This document shows, one piece after another, positions 16,181 through 25,215 of a stretch of 64,000 nucleotides of DNA (positions are counted from its first letter, which is position 1; each line of letters starts with the position of its first letter). The translations under genes and the position numbers were made by a program. This stretch comes from Paenarthrobacter aurescens (GTDB taxonomy: Bacteria > Actinomycetota > Actinomycetes > Actinomycetales > Micrococcaceae). The notes under the pieces were generated by a model that was not told where the DNA came from, searched no databases, and saw only the letters and a list, made by a program, of their open reading frames with translations. Where the stretch lies: contig NZ_JAOEFX010000003.1 of NCBI RefSeq assembly GCF_025421775.1, positions 496,001 through 560,000 of the forward strand, given 5' to 3'.

Positions 16181-17638
16181 TTAACGCCTCCCGGTCGTGA
16201 TTGGTGCGGCTCCGAAAACGGAAGGTGAAACGGAGATCCCAAGTTCCGTGAAGCGGTCCAAGAAACGTGGGCGGATACCCGTCGGGAGCGCTCTGCCCAA
16301 GAAACGGCCCCCGGAATCGAGTCCTGCTGCATAGTCGAAGAGGAATGCATCCTGGAGGGTCACAACCTCGCCTTCCATCCCCTGTACCTCGGTGACATGG
16401 GTAATCCGCCGGCTCCCATCGCGTAAACGCGTCACTTGGACGATCAAGTCCACTGCGGACGATACTTGCTCGCGGACTGCACGGAGCGGTAGGTCCATGC
16501 CTGCCATCAGGACAAGCGTCTCCAGCCGTGCGATGGCATCGCGGGGAGAGTTCGCGTGCACCGTCGACAAAGACCCGTCGTGCCCTGTATTCATCGCCTG
16601 GAGCATGTCGAGTGACTCGCCACCACGTACTTCTCCGACAATGATCCGATCGGGCCGCATACGGAGTGAGTTGCGCACCAAGTCCCTAATGGTGACGGCA
16701 CCCTTACCCTCGATGTTCGGCGGGCGACTCTCCAACCTGACCACATGGCGTTGCTGCAGTTGGAGTTCCACAGCGTCCTCGATGGTGACGATGCGGTCGG
16801 ATTCCGGGATGAAAGAGGACAGTACGTTCAAGAGTGTCGTCTTGCCGGTTCCTGTTCCACCAGAGACGATGACGTTCAACCGGGCGCGCACACAGGCACT
16901 GAGCAGTTCAGCCATTTCATGGCTCATTGATCCCCATTCGATGAGATTTCGAACCGTCAAGGGAACATGACTGAATTTCCTGATGGTGAGCGACGGACCG
17001 TTCACGGCCAGCGGAGGAATGATGGCATTGACACGGGAACCGTCTTCCAGCCGGGCATCCACGAGCGGTGAAGACTCATCAATGCGGCGCCCGACCTTGG
17101 AAACAATTCGCTCAATGACCTTTCTAAGGTGGGCATCTGAACTGAACTGCAGATCCGTGAATGCCAAGTGTCCCTGCCGCTCGACGTAGATCTGGTCGAA
17201 GCGATTCACCATCACTTCCGTGACGGAAGGGTCCTCCAATAGACGCTGCAGGGGACCAAACCCCATCACTTCGTCTGAGATCTCACGAATCAGCCGACGC
17301 CGCTCTTCGGGAGTAAGTGGCACTTGTTCTTCGTCAATGACAGCAGACAGTTCTTCAACGGCGAAGGAACGCAATTCCTCCTCGGAAGATGATGCGTCCC
17401 CGATTCTGCTGCCCATGCGCTCAAAAAGCGCCGATGCGGCCCGTTGCTTCAGACCGGCAAGGGCGTCCACTGCTGGCGCGGAAGGCGATCCGCCCAACAT
17501 CGGGCCGTTAGCCGGCAGCAGGGTTTGAGCGCCCATCAAGTCAATCTCGTGTCGGGCGTCCTGGCCTTCGTTGTCGCGGGCTTGGGCTTCGGCTACAACA
17601 TCTGGGTTCTTTTTCGAGAGCCGTTCGGAGAGTTTCAT
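16181..17638 (-). CDS. tadA: Tad pilus assembly ATPase TadA (CpaF-like)
   Basis: Hexameric secretion ATPase of the VirB11/PilT superfamily that powers Flp pilus assembly. 485 aa from the ATG at 17638, which overlaps the upstream cpaE stop (ATGA); the frame is open further upstream but only as antisense-like sequence within cpaE. Walker A (SGGTGTGKTTLLNVL) is near residue 265; the Asp and His boxes lie in IVGEVRGGESLDMLQAMN and GHDGSLSTVHAN. A disordered N-terminal region of about 60 residues precedes the conserved part. Confidence 0.93.
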   Translation of the reverse strand: MKLSERLSKKNPDVVAEAQARDNEGQDARHEIDLMGAQTLLPANGPMLGGSPSAPAVDALAGLKQRAASALFERMGSRIGDASSSEEELRSFAVEELSAVIDEEQVPLTPEERRRLIREISDEVMGFGPLQRLLEDPSVTEVMVNRFDQIYVERQGHLAFTDLQFSSDAHLRKVIERIVSKVGRRIDESSPLVDARLEDGSRVNAIIPPLAVNGPSLTIRKFSHVPLTVRNLIEWGSMSHEMAELLSACVRARLNVIVSGGTGTGKTTLLNVLSSFIPESDRIVTIEDAVELQLQQRHVVRLESRPPNIEGKGAVTIRDLVRNSLRMRPDRIIVGEVRGGESLDMLQAMNTGHDGSLSTVHANSPRDAIARLETLVLMAGMDLPLRAVREQVSSAVDLIVQVTRLRDGSRRITHVTEVQGMEGEVVTLQDAFLFDYAAGLDSGGRFLGRALPTGIRPRFLDRFTELGISVSPSVFGAAPITTGRR

Positions 17639-18834
17639 GACACCACAACCCTTCGGTGAAGTTTGCCCTGAGGGGCTGCTTCCAGTCGTGGATCGAAGCG
17701 TTCGACGAGTTTCTTCAGGCCCTTTGCGGCCGAATCCCGAGTGGTCCCTTGGAGTACAGGCACCCCACGGTTGGTCGAATAGGGGAGGTTCCGCGATCGT
17801 GGAATCACTGCGTCGATTGGCACTCCAATGGTGGCTTCCACGTCCTGGACGGAGATGCCGCTCTTCCTGTCCGCGAAGTTCAGCACAGTATGCCGGCCCT
17901 GTGGCAGCAGTTGGAGTTCCCGCAGAACACTGAAGCACTTCCGCAGGCCGCGGATGCTGGGGACATCCATTCCACATACCCAGACGCCATCCGTTGCAAG
18001 CTCCAAGGTTGCGAGGCAATGCTCACCCAGTCCGGGGGCAGTATCCACCACAACGTACCGGAACTCTGTGGCCAGCTGGTTGATCAGCCTAGTGACGTGT
18101 TCTGCGGTGATGTAATCCGACTCGGACGGCTTCTTTGGCGCGCAGAGAGCGTAAATGCCTGACGGGTGCACTGTGAGGAATGCCTTGAGGACCATGGAGT
18201 CCTGTGAAGCTGAGCCGTGTACAGCTTCAGTGATGGAATGTTCCGGCTCAAGCAATAGCCCGGATGCTACATCTCCAAATTGGAGATCCAGATCCACAAT
18301 CACGACGCTCATAGGGGCGACGGCACCTAGTCCGACGGCAAGGTTCGTCGCGACGGTCGTCTTGCCAACGCCACCTTTCGGCGACATGACAGCTATGACT
18401 CGGCCCCTTTCCTGTCCGGATTCGGAAACCGACTGCATTCCACGGCGCCTACTGGCCGCTGCCAAGCAGGCCCTTTCCAGGAGAACCCGCAGCTCGTTGA
18501 CGTCGATCTCAGGCGTCAGGACATCTCGAATGCCAGCATGCATGGCGCGGAGGATGATGTCCGGGCTGGGTTCCGACACCAGCAGGAGGCTGATTTCCGG
18601 GTATTGGAGGTCGAAGACGGTAGCCAGTTTCAGGGCGTCGTCCGGATTCACGCCCGGCCCTAAAATCATGACTTCCGGCGGTGCCCCGGTCAGCTGTTTG
18701 AAAACGTCATCTGTTCCGCCCTTCAGTACGTCGGGGGACAGGGTTTGCAGGTCGCCGTGGAGGGCCCCGGTTACGGCTTGACGCACACGGCCCTCAAAGT
18801 CCCGGACTGCCGTGATGGCTACGAAGCGGCTCAT
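17635..18834 (-). CDS. cpaE: Tad pilus localisation protein TadZ/CpaE
   Basis: MinD/ParA-type ATPase with an N-terminal receiver-like domain, 399 aa, thought to place the pilus machine in the cell. The deviant Walker A (MSPKGGVGKTTVATNLAVG) begins near residue 150. The N-terminal 120 residues resemble an atypical response regulator (LLLVSEPSPDIILRAMHAGI). The ATG overlaps the cpaB stop by four bases and its own stop overlaps tadA, so these three are one translational unit. Confidence 0.9.
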   Translation of the reverse strand: MSRFVAITAVRDFEGRVRQAVTGALHGDLQTLSPDVLKGGTDDVFKQLTGAPPEVMILGPGVNPDDALKLATVFDLQYPEISLLLVSEPSPDIILRAMHAGIRDVLTPEIDVNELRVLLERACLAAASRRRGMQSVSESGQERGRVIAVMSPKGGVGKTTVATNLAVGLGAVAPMSVVIVDLDLQFGDVASGLLLEPEHSITEAVHGSASQDSMVLKAFLTVHPSGIYALCAPKKPSESDYITAEHVTRLINQLATEFRYVVVDTAPGLGEHCLATLELATDGVWVCGMDVPSIRGLRKCFSVLRELQLLPQGRHTVLNFADRKSGISVQDVEATIGVPIDAVIPRSRNLPYSTNRGVPVLQGTTRDSAAKGLKKLVERFDPRLEAAPQGKLHRRVVVS

Positions 18835-19598
18835 TGGACCAGCCCTCCAAAATTGGTAGTGGGAGGATCAGTCTTCACGGTCTTGTCGGTCTGCTTGGAG
18901 AGCCAGAGCGTGCCGAACTCAGCGCCAAAGACCATCTTTGCGGCGTTCGCATCGCTGAGGGCGACGGTGACATAGGCGGAACCATTCGGCAGCGCTACGC
19001 CTTTGTCTGATCCCGCCGACTTCTCGGCATCAGGTGCGGCCTGTTGGACTGCTGTCACCAAGACATCGTGATAAAGGAGCTCCGTGAAGTCTTTCCACCC
19101 TGTCATACCGGCCGGGAGGTTGGCTCCTGCCGGCACGGCCTCATCCAACTTGAACGATGCGAAAACTGTGACAGTGTCGCCGGCTTCAATTCTTCCGCCG
19201 AGGATTCTCTCGGGGGCAAGGACAAAGGTAGCTTCCTGCAGACCTTCAGGCACGGGCACGGTCCCAGGCGCCAACTCCTTCGGATCCACGAGCTTGACGC
19301 CCAGCAACTGCTCGCCGGGCTGAAGGTCGGCCGAAGTGACCTTCCCCTTCTGGTCATTGAGCGCCTTGATGGTGCCAGGCGCTACTGCTGTCTGCGGAAG
19401 GGTTTCCACCCGAACCTTTGATTCAAGCTCCTCTACCTTGGTACCGGCTGGAACACGTTCTTTGATGACCAGAACGTTTATGGGATCAAGCCCTTGCTGC
19501 GCCCGCTTATCTGCTCCCTGAACGTAGGTGACCAGTAGAACGGTGCCAATGACTGCCAAAAGCAGTGCTGCAATGCCTCCCAGTAGGCGTGTCTTCAC
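18831..19598 (-). CDS. cpaB: Flp pilus assembly protein CpaB/RcpC
   Basis: 255 aa with one N-terminal membrane helix (GIAALLLAVIGTVLLVTYV) and a SAF domain (VIKERVPAGTKVEELESKV) facing outside; in Gram-negatives CpaB links the pilus to the outer-membrane channel and wall. No secretin gene is present here, as expected for a monoderm. GTG start at 19598 behind AAGGAG. The stop overlaps the cpaE start. Confidence 0.88.
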   Translation of the reverse strand: MKTRLLGGIAALLLAVIGTVLLVTYVQGADKRAQQGLDPINVLVIKERVPAGTKVEELESKVRVETLPQTAVAPGTIKALNDQKGKVTSADLQPGEQLLGVKLVDPKELAPGTVPVPEGLQEATFVLAPERILGGRIEAGDTVTVFASFKLDEAVPAGANLPAGMTGWKDFTELLYHDVLVTAVQQAAPDAEKSAGSDKGVALPNGSAYVTVALSDANAAKMVFGAEFGTLWLSKQTDKTVKTDPPTTNFGGLVQ

Positions 19599-19649
19599 TT
19601 TTAACTCCTTTCGAGTTTTTGGTGATTCTTTGTGTGATGCTGTGCGCAG

Positions 19650-20690
19650 TTAATCGGTCAGTGTGACCACGGACGCTCCGTAGTTGGGAACTGTGCCGCT
19701 TATCTGCGAACCCTCTTCGAGTGATACGAAGCGGGAGAAGTACCCCTGAAGTCCCCGGCAGTTTCCATTGCAGCTAGGGGCAAGAGGGTCGAGGACCGCT
19801 CCTGACCCGCTGAACTTATAGCCGGTGACCTGAAAGGCTGCGAAGCCAATCAGCGTGTACTTTGCATTGCTTCCGTTGCCGGCAGCGGTCTTGAAAAGTG
19901 GTATGAGAGCGGGCTCATCCATGATGGTGGCAAGAACAGCGTCACAAGCCGCTGCGTTGGGAAAATGGTTGCCGGGTTGCCCTTTGACAGTCGCATCGAG
20001 CGAGATGTTCGTGGAGCAACCTGTGTTGGTGACGAGCCATCCAAAACCACCAGGCTGGTAGCCGTTTTGTGCAGCGCAACCCGGAACGGTGGGAGCATTC
20101 TCGTCGTAGCGCAGCAGGATGTGGGTCGGAGTCGGGTCGCCTGAGAAGTTGCCGGTGGAGTTAAGCGATGCCAGCTGCGTAGGTGAAAGGTACTTTCTGA
20201 AAACGCACTCACTCACCGTCCAAGGCAAGGTTGTCGCCGCCGCCGGGGCACCCCATTGTGCTTCTGCGGCCGCTTCCACGGTCGCGGTATCCATACCCAG
20301 AACCCTCGCGAAGTACAGGGAAAAGCTGTTCGCCCCTGAACCCCCATCGCGTGCATTCGTAACAACACGGACGGTAGTGGAAGCTGGAAAAGACACTGCA
20401 GATCCGCTGGAACCATCATTCGCGTTGCTATTGGCGAAGTTGTTTGCCGTTGCGGTGCTGTCTCCGCAGTTACCATTGGCGCAATCGGTGGCGATCGCCA
20501 GGGCTGCGGCGTCGGCGCCGTTCTGCAGCTGGGCCTTCTCGGCATACAGGGCTCCGACATCGACGGCAAGGGCCGCAAAGCCCAAAAGCACGACCATCAG
20601 CCCTGCGACGACTATGGTTGCCGCCCCTCGTTCGTGGGACTCGACGCGATTGACTTGGCGCCTGACCCAGAGTTGCTTCAGCCGCCGCAT
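19650..20690 (-). CDS. TadG-like pilus assembly protein (Tad domain)
   Basis: 346 aa. The N-terminus has the pseudopilin-like segment HERGAATIVVAGLMVVLLGF with a following helix and the Tad/Flp motif DVGALYAEKAQLQNGADAAA. The large remainder is extracellular, rich in Ser, Asn, Gly, with several Cys (CANGNCGD, CNGNC) that may form disulfides. The ATG at 20690 overlaps the end of tadE by 13 nt; an upstream open frame is antisense-like and was left out. Probably a surface or minor-pilin component. Confidence 0.8.
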   Translation of the reverse strand: MRRLKQLWVRRQVNRVESHERGAATIVVAGLMVVLLGFAALAVDVGALYAEKAQLQNGADAAALAIATDCANGNCGDSTATANNFANSNANDGSSGSAVSFPASTTVRVVTNARDGGSGANSFSLYFARVLGMDTATVEAAAEAQWGAPAAATTLPWTVSECVFRKYLSPTQLASLNSTGNFSGDPTPTHILLRYDENAPTVPGCAAQNGYQPGGFGWLVTNTGCSTNISLDATVKGQPGNHFPNAAACDAVLATIMDEPALIPLFKTAAGNGSNAKYTLIGFAAFQVTGYKFSGSGAVLDPLAPSCNGNCRGLQGYFSRFVSLEEGSQISGTVPNYGASVVTLTD

Positions 20691-21079
20691 CTCATCACCC
20701 CAACCCCGGTCATGCTGAGTGGGAAGATGCCCGGTGCTCCGAAGAAGCCGGCATCCAGGAAGCCTGACATGGACGGCAGCGAAACGCTGGTGGTGACTTC
20801 GACATTGGAGCCAGGAGCGCAACTGGAAGCGTTGTCGCTAACACTTACACCCAGGCCCTCCAATGAAGGCGCTGCGGACAACGCTGTGCCGGCCACGTCC
20901 AAACCACCATCTTGATAGTGAACTGCGGCGTAGCGTGCGCCCTCCCGAGCCGCTTGCGTCAGTGATACTTGGACGTTGAGGACTCGACCAAACTCGATGA
21001 TTCCAATGAGGACGAGAAGCAACAGTGGCAAAAGGATCGCCATTTCGATTGCAACCGCGCCTCGTTCTTTCCGATCCAT
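20678..21079 (-). CDS. tadE: TadE-like minor pseudopilin
   Basis: 133 aa. The N-terminal TadE motif is clear: KERGAVAIEMAILLPLLLLV, with Glu five residues past the likely cleavage site, followed by EFGRVLNVQVSLTQAAREGA. TadE-type pseudopilins are processed by the prepilin peptidase and are needed for pilus formation or adherence. The gene lies between flp and the TadG-like gene and is separated from flp by a hairpin. Confidence 0.87.
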   Translation of the reverse strand: MDRKERGAVAIEMAILLPLLLLVLIGIIEFGRVLNVQVSLTQAAREGARYAAVHYQDGGLDVAGTALSAAPSLEGLGVSVSDNASSCAPGSNVEVTTSVSLPSMSGFLDAGFFGAPGIFPLSMTGVGVMRCGG

Positions 21080-21130
21080 GTCGATTCCCCGACTTTCCCA
21101 GATAGGGCTGAAAGTGGAACTATTCGGAAA

Positions 21131-21173
21131 GCAGTTTGGCTCCGGTGGAACGACGCCACCAGAGCCAAACTGC
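21131..21173 (-). terminator. Hairpin between flp and tadE
   Basis: An 18-bp stem (21131-21148 with 21156-21173, one mismatch) has a 7-nt loop. On the minus strand it follows flp by about 18 nt and is followed by CTTTCC. It probably acts as a partial terminator or 3' stabiliser, giving more flp pilin mRNA than tadE mRNA. Confidence 0.65.
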
Positions 21174-21190
21174 GTTTGGGGTGGTGATGC

Positions 21191-21385
21191 CTAGATGGCG
21201 GCGTCCACACGAGTGAAGAGGTTTGCGATCTGCGGCCCAAGAAGGGTAACGGCCGCAAGCACCAGGAGGGCGATGAAGGCGACCATGATGCCGTATTCAA
21301 CCATCGTCGCTCCCTTCTCGTCCTTGGTGAAGCGGTCCTTGACGCCGGCAATGTACGAGGTAATGGTGAAAATAAAAGCAGACAT
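21191..21385 (-). CDS. flp: Flp/Fap-type IVb pilin
   Basis: 64 aa, major pilin of the Tad pilus. The prepilin site is in DEKGATMVEYGIMVAFIALL: cleavage after the Gly, Glu at mature position 5 followed by Tyr, then a hydrophobic helix, the Flp signature. The leader of about 26 residues is longer and more hydrophobic than usual. AAGGA lies seven bases before the ATG. The product should be processed by the peptidase encoded just upstream. Confidence 0.93.
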   Translation of the reverse strand: MSAFIFTITSYIAGVKDRFTKDEKGATMVEYGIMVAFIALLVLAAVTLLGPQIANLFTRVDAAI

Positions 21386-21705
21386 TGAAAAATCCTTCCC
21401 AGAAAAAGCATTTGCGAATTGGGTTATAGGTCCAGCAAATTATCGGAATTTGCTTCGACTCCCGAACTACCCCCATGGTGCCTTTAGCGGTCCGGAATTC
21501 GATGAGATAAGAATTCACCCTGGGAAGCAGCTGCGACAATGCGTAGCCGTACTTGACTTGGGGGAGGGGCGCTACTCGCCGGCACGCACTGAGGTTAGGA
21601 AGTACTCAGTTTTGGAAGAAAAAGGGGTCAAAACTACTTGGTTTCGAAAGCTGCCTTATTAATTGAGCGACCCTTCGCGGGGAGGTAAATGCGTACCAGG
21701 CAGGG
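21386..21705. other. Intergenic region upstream of flp
   Basis: 320 bp without a gene, less GC-rich than its surroundings. It should hold the flp promoter on the minus strand; GATAAT (21439-21444, minus) is a possible -10 box without a convincing -35. An inverted repeat AGTTTTG/CAAAACT (21608-21614 with 21629-21635) follows the peptidase gene and could be its terminator. Confidence 0.5.
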
Positions 21706-22350
21706 CTAGCTCATGACCAAGGCCACGCCAAGGGCGGCGATGACCATTGCCGGGCCATGAGCCGTTTCTGTGGGTTTTTCCGCGCGTCGCAGGCGCAACA
21801 TCAGCACCGTGAGCACCCCGCCCACCACAAATCCCAGCAGTCCCCCGAACAGTACTTGCTGCCAACCCAAGTACCCCAAGTACAACCCCAGGGGTGCTGC
21901 GAGCTTCACGTCGCCCATTCCGATGCTTCCCGGCGAAATAAGTCCGAGAATGAGGTAGCCGGCGAACAAAATGGCACCGCCGGCGAGGGCTCGGAACAGC
22001 TCCGGCCACCCCGGAGCAAGCGCCGCGGATGCCGCCAGGAGCAACAAGCCGCCCCCAAGGAGGATCACAATGAGGGCATTGGGCAACAGATGAAGGGCGA
22101 AATCGATCCGTGAAAGCTGCACGCCAAGTAAAGCCAACAAAAGAAATGCCGGCAATTCCCATGAGGCGCCGAACCGCCACGCGAGCAAGCCAAACAGCAG
22201 CGAGGTGACAGCCGCCGTCGTGATCCGGACCTTCAGGGAAGGGAGTCCATCCAGGCGCGGCAGGCGCAAGGAGATGAGCCACTCGGCGGCCGGGCACAGC
22301 AGGAAGCCGGCGAGGGCGATAATGAGTGGAAAGGCGGGCCCGTCGGTCAT
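21706..22350 (-). CDS. Prepilin peptidase, A24 family (TadV/CpaA-like)
   Basis: Membrane aspartic protease that cleaves Flp and TadE leaders; 214 aa from the ATG at 22350, which has GGGAGAG upstream (an earlier in-frame start at 22392 lacks one). Both catalytic Asp are seen: RIDFALHLLPN and the GMGD motif in GSIGMGDVKLAAPLG. It lacks the N-terminal methylation domain of PilD-type enzymes, as TadV does. Several membrane helices. It heads the Tad locus, divergent from rplM. Confidence 0.9.
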   Translation of the reverse strand: MTDGPAFPLIIALAGFLLCPAAEWLISLRLPRLDGLPSLKVRITTAAVTSLLFGLLAWRFGASWELPAFLLLALLGVQLSRIDFALHLLPNALIVILLGGGLLLLAASAALAPGWPELFRALAGGAILFAGYLILGLISPGSIGMGDVKLAAPLGLYLGYLGWQQVLFGGLLGFVVGGVLTVLMLRLRRAEKPTETAHGPAMVIAALGVALVMS

Positions 22351-22398
22351 ATGCTCTCCCTCAGTCAGTGCCAGACCCCCAGGGCCGGTCACCCCATT

Positions 22399-22428
22399 TT
22401 GACCCGGGCGCCCCGTTGAAGGTATTGT
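22399..22428 (+). promoter_or_regulatory. Promoter of rplM-rpsI
   Basis: TTGACC (22399-22404) and TATTGT (22423-22428) are 18 nt apart, close to consensus. A start near 22435 would give a leader of about 200 nt. Confidence 0.65.
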
Positions 22429-22434
22429 TTAGAG

Positions 22435-22637
22435 TCGTTGTGCGTGTCCTATCTCGATGACACATGCCTCCCGGGGGATCCAGTTGCAGGATCGCTAACT
22501 CCTGAGGTATTTCGAGATCCTGGGATGACTGGTACATAGAGCCCTCACCTCTGCTCCGGTAGCGCATACATAGTAGGTACACGCCTTATTGCGTGTCGCC
22601 TAAAACATGAACGCCAGAACAAGAACGAGGCAAAACC
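22435..22637 (+). ncRNA. Structured leader RNA of rplM
   Basis: Several stems can be drawn: GTGTC/GACAC (22444-22463), GATCC/GGATC (22477-22493), AGGATC/GATCCT (22488-22521) and ACACGC/GCGTGT (22579-22596). The second and third share bases and exclude each other, as in an attenuator or an L13-binding leader. The function is inferred. Confidence 0.4.
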
Positions 22638-23081
22638 GTGCGTACGTACACCCCGAAGCCCGGCGATATCAACCGCCAGTGGCACGTCATTGACGCCACC
22701 GACGTTGTCCTTGGTCGTCTTGCCAGCCAGACCGCAACACTGCTGCGCGGAAAGCACAAGCCGACCTTTGCGTCCCACATGGACATGGGCGACTTCGTCA
22801 TCATCATCAACGCTGAAAAGGTTGCCCTCACCGGCGCCAAGCTGGAGCAGAAGCGCGCATACCGCCACTCCGGTTACCCGGGCGGCCTGACCTCCGTCAA
22901 CTACGCCGAGCTGTTGGAATCCAACCCGGTTCGCGCTGTTGAGAAGGCCATCAAGGGCATGCTCCCCAAGAACTCCCTCGCAGCTCAGCAGCTGGGCAAG
23001 CTCAAGGTCTACGCAGGCCCCGAGCACCCCCACGCAGCTCAGCAGCCGAAGACTTTCGAAATCACCCAGGTCGCCCAGTAG
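22638..23081 (+). CDS. rplM: 50S ribosomal protein L13
   Basis: L13 (147 aa) is an early large-subunit assembly protein. The sequence is canonical: [19 protein letters not shown] at the start, [20 protein letters not shown], and [20 protein letters not shown]. The GTG start at 22638 follows GAACGAGGCAAAACC. It forms an operon with rpsI 39 nt downstream, behind its own promoter and a long leader. Confidence 0.97.
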   Translation: MRTYTPKPGDINRQWHVIDATDVVLGRLASQTATLLRGKHKPTFASHMDMGDFVIIINAEKVALTGAKLEQKRAYRHSGYPGGLTSVNYAELLESNPVRAVEKAIKGMLPKNSLAAQQLGKLKVYAGPEHPHAAQQPKTFEITQVAQ

Positions 23082-23120
23082 TCCTGGCCACCAACTAAAC
23101 TTTTTATTACAAGGAGAACC

Positions 23121-23627
23121 GTGGCTCAGAACGAAGAACTGACCGCCGAAGCCGTCGAGGCTGAGGAAACCCTCACCAGCTACACCTCGGAAAGCACATC
23201 TGCTGAAGATGCGCCCAAGAAGGAGCGCCCGGCACTGACTGTTGCCGGTGCAGCTGTTGGCCGCCGCAAGGAAGCCGTTGCACGCGTTCGCGTTGTTCCG
23301 GGTTCCGGCAAGTGGACCATCAACGGCCGCACGCTGGACAACTACTTCCCGAACAAGCTGCACCAGCAGGATGTCAACGAGCCCTTCAAGATCCTTGATC
23401 TCGAAGGCGCTTACGACGTCATCGCCCGTATCCACGGCGGTGGCATTTCCGGCCAGGCCGGTGCACTGCGTCTCGGTGTTGCCCGCTCGCTGAACGAGAT
23501 CGACGTCGACAACAACCGCGCCACCCTCAAGAAGGCCGGTTACCTGCGCCGTGACGCCCGCGTCATCGAGCGTAAGAAGGCTGGTCTCAAGAAGGCACGC
23601 AAGGCTCAGCAGTACTCCAAGCGTTAA
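23121..23627 (+). CDS. rpsI: 30S ribosomal protein S9
   Basis: S9 (168 aa) has a C-terminal tail that reaches the P-site tRNA; the essential end SKR is present. About 40 acidic residues precede the core, which starts near [19 protein letters not shown], an extension common in Actinobacteria. GTG start behind AAGGAGAACC. A GC hairpin follows the stop. Confidence 0.97.
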   Translation: MAQNEELTAEAVEAEETLTSYTSESTSAEDAPKKERPALTVAGAAVGRRKEAVARVRVVPGSGKWTINGRTLDNYFPNKLHQQDVNEPFKILDLEGAYDVIARIHGGGISGQAGALRLGVARSLNEIDVDNNRATLKKAGYLRRDARVIERKKAGLKKARKAQQYSKR

Positions 23628-23654
23628 TTCGCTTCGCCCCTTCCCTGGGGTATC

Positions 23655-23691
23655 GAAAGCCCGTTCCGCCACTTCGGCGGGGCGGGCTTTC
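23655..23691 (+). terminator. Hairpin terminator after rpsI
   Basis: A 16-bp stem (23655-23670 with 23676-23691, two G-U pairs) with a 5-nt loop ends the operon. The stem ends in CTTTC and no longer T run follows. Confidence 0.65.
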
Positions 23692-23769
23692 GCCGTTAAA
23701 CACGGGCCCTGCACGTCGCGCATGTGACGCTCCGACACGCCCCTGAACTGATGGTGTCCCGGCGTCGTC

Positions 23770-23775
23770 TAAACT
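23770..23775 (+). promoter_or_regulatory. -10 box for leaderless glmM
   Basis: TAAACT ends 7 nt before the ATG at 23783 and no Shine-Dalgarno is present, which fits a leaderless transcript. Confidence 0.6.
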
Positions 23776-23782
23776 TGAGCCG

Positions 23783-25147
23783 ATGTCTAGATTATTTGGA
23801 ACAGATGGCGTGCGCGGTCTCGCGAACGGATTGCTCACCGCCGAGCTGGCTATGCAGCTCGCCCAGGCCGCCGCCGTCGTACTCGGCCATGACCGCACAA
23901 CCAACGGCAAGCGGCCACGCGCCGTCGTCGCCAGGGACCCAAGGGCGAGTGGCGAGTTCCTCGCCGCCGCCGTGGAAGCCGGGCTTTCCAGCTCCGGCAT
24001 CGACGTCTACGACGCCGGTGTGCTTCCTACGCCGGCGGCCGCCTACCTGGTGGCAGATCTCGACGCCGATTTCGGCGTCATGCTGTCGGCTTCCCACAAC
24101 CCTGCGCCGGATAACGGCATCAAGTTCTTCGCCCGCGGCGGCCAGAAGCTCCCGGACCACGTCGAAGACGCTATCGAGGCGCAGCTGGGCAAAGAGCCAC
24201 AGCGCCCGACTGGAGCCGACGTTGGACGTATCCAGCGCTTCTCAGACGCCGAGGACCGCTACATCGTGCACCTGCTGGGCACGCTTCCCAAGCGCCTTGA
24301 TGGCCTGAAGGTGGTCCTGGACTGCGCGCATGGCGCAGCGAGTGGCTGTTCACCGCAGGTGTTTAAGGACGCCGGAGCCGATGTCGTAGTTATCGGTGCT
24401 GAACCTGATGGCCTGAACATCAACGAGGGCGTAGGTTCCACCCACTTGGGTCCGTTGAAGGAAGCCGTGGTCAAGCATGGCGCTGACCTTGGCGTAGCCC
24501 ACGATGGCGACGCCGACCGCTGCCTCGCTGTGGACCACGAAGGCAACGAAGTGGATGGCGACCAGATCATGGCCATCCTGGCACTGGCCCTCAACGAGGC
24601 CGGAAAACTCAAGGACAGCATCCTTGTGGCGACCGTCATGAGCAACCTCGGCCTCAAGATCGCCCTCAAGAATGCCGGAATCACCATCCGCGAAACCGGA
24701 GTCGGGGACCGTTACGTCCTCGAGGAAATGCGCGAGGGCGGCTACAACCTCGGTGGCGAACAGTCCGGTCACGTAATCTTCTCCGATTATGCAACCACAG
24801 GCGACGGCGTCCTCACCGGTTTGCAGCTCGCGGCACAGGTTGCCCTGACCGGCCGCAGCCTCAAGGAACTCGCCACCGCGATGACAAAGCTCCCGCAGCT
24901 CATGATCAACGTCAAAGGCGTAGACAAGGCCCGTGCCGGAACCGATGAAGGCGTGGCCGCGGCTGTTGCGGCGGCTGAACTCGAATTGGGCGAGACCGGC
25001 CGTGTGCTGCTCCGTCCCTCTGGCACCGAGGCATTGGTGCGCGTCATGGTGGAAGCCGCCGACATGGAGACGGCCGAACGCATCTGTACGGGACTTGCTG
25101 CAGTGGTCAAGGAGCGCTTGGGCGCTCCCAGCGAGTTGGCTGTCTAA
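23783..25147 (+). CDS. glmM: Phosphoglucosamine mutase
   Basis: Converts glucosamine-6-phosphate to glucosamine-1-phosphate for UDP-GlcNAc and peptidoglycan; 454 aa, cytoplasmic. The phosphorylated serine is in [17 protein letters not shown] (about residue 104), the metal loop is DGDADRC (about 241), and the sugar-binding GEQSGHVIF and phosphate-binding [14 protein letters not shown] follow in order. It lies between rpsI and glmS, the enzyme that makes its substrate. Confidence 0.97.
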   Translation: MSRLFGTDGVRGLANGLLTAELAMQLAQAAAVVLGHDRTTNGKRPRAVVARDPRASGEFLAAAVEAGLSSSGIDVYDAGVLPTPAAAYLVADLDADFGVMLSASHNPAPDNGIKFFARGGQKLPDHVEDAIEAQLGKEPQRPTGADVGRIQRFSDAEDRYIVHLLGTLPKRLDGLKVVLDCAHGAASGCSPQVFKDAGADVVVIGAEPDGLNINEGVGSTHLGPLKEAVVKHGADLGVAHDGDADRCLAVDHEGNEVDGDQIMAILALALNEAGKLKDSILVATVMSNLGLKIALKNAGITIRETGVGDRYVLEEMREGGYNLGGEQSGHVIFSDYATTGDGVLTGLQLAAQVALTGRSLKELATAMTKLPQLMINVKGVDKARAGTDEGVAAAVAAAELELGETGRVLLRPSGTEALVRVMVEAADMETAERICTGLAAVVKERLGAPSELAV

Positions 25148-25166
25148 ACACCCAGAACATGGTTTC

Positions 25167-25200
25167 GGCCCGCGCCCTTCGTTAAGAGGGGGAGCGGGCC
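25167..25200. terminator. Terminator between glmM and the carboxypeptidase gene
   Basis: GGCCCGC (25167-25173) pairs with GCGGGCC (25194-25200), extended inward by CCC/GGG. It lies between convergent genes and has no strong T tract. Confidence 0.5.
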
Positions 25201-25215
25201 GATGACCTTTAATGA

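Noticed and set aside
17639..18019. N-terminal extension of tadA up to 18019
   Set aside because: The extension overlaps cpaE in another frame and has no conserved features; the ATG at 17638 overlaps the cpaE stop in the common ATGA way.
20691..20822. N-terminal extension of the TadG-like protein
   Set aside because: It lies inside tadE in another frame; the pseudopilin-like segment follows normally from the ATG at 20690.
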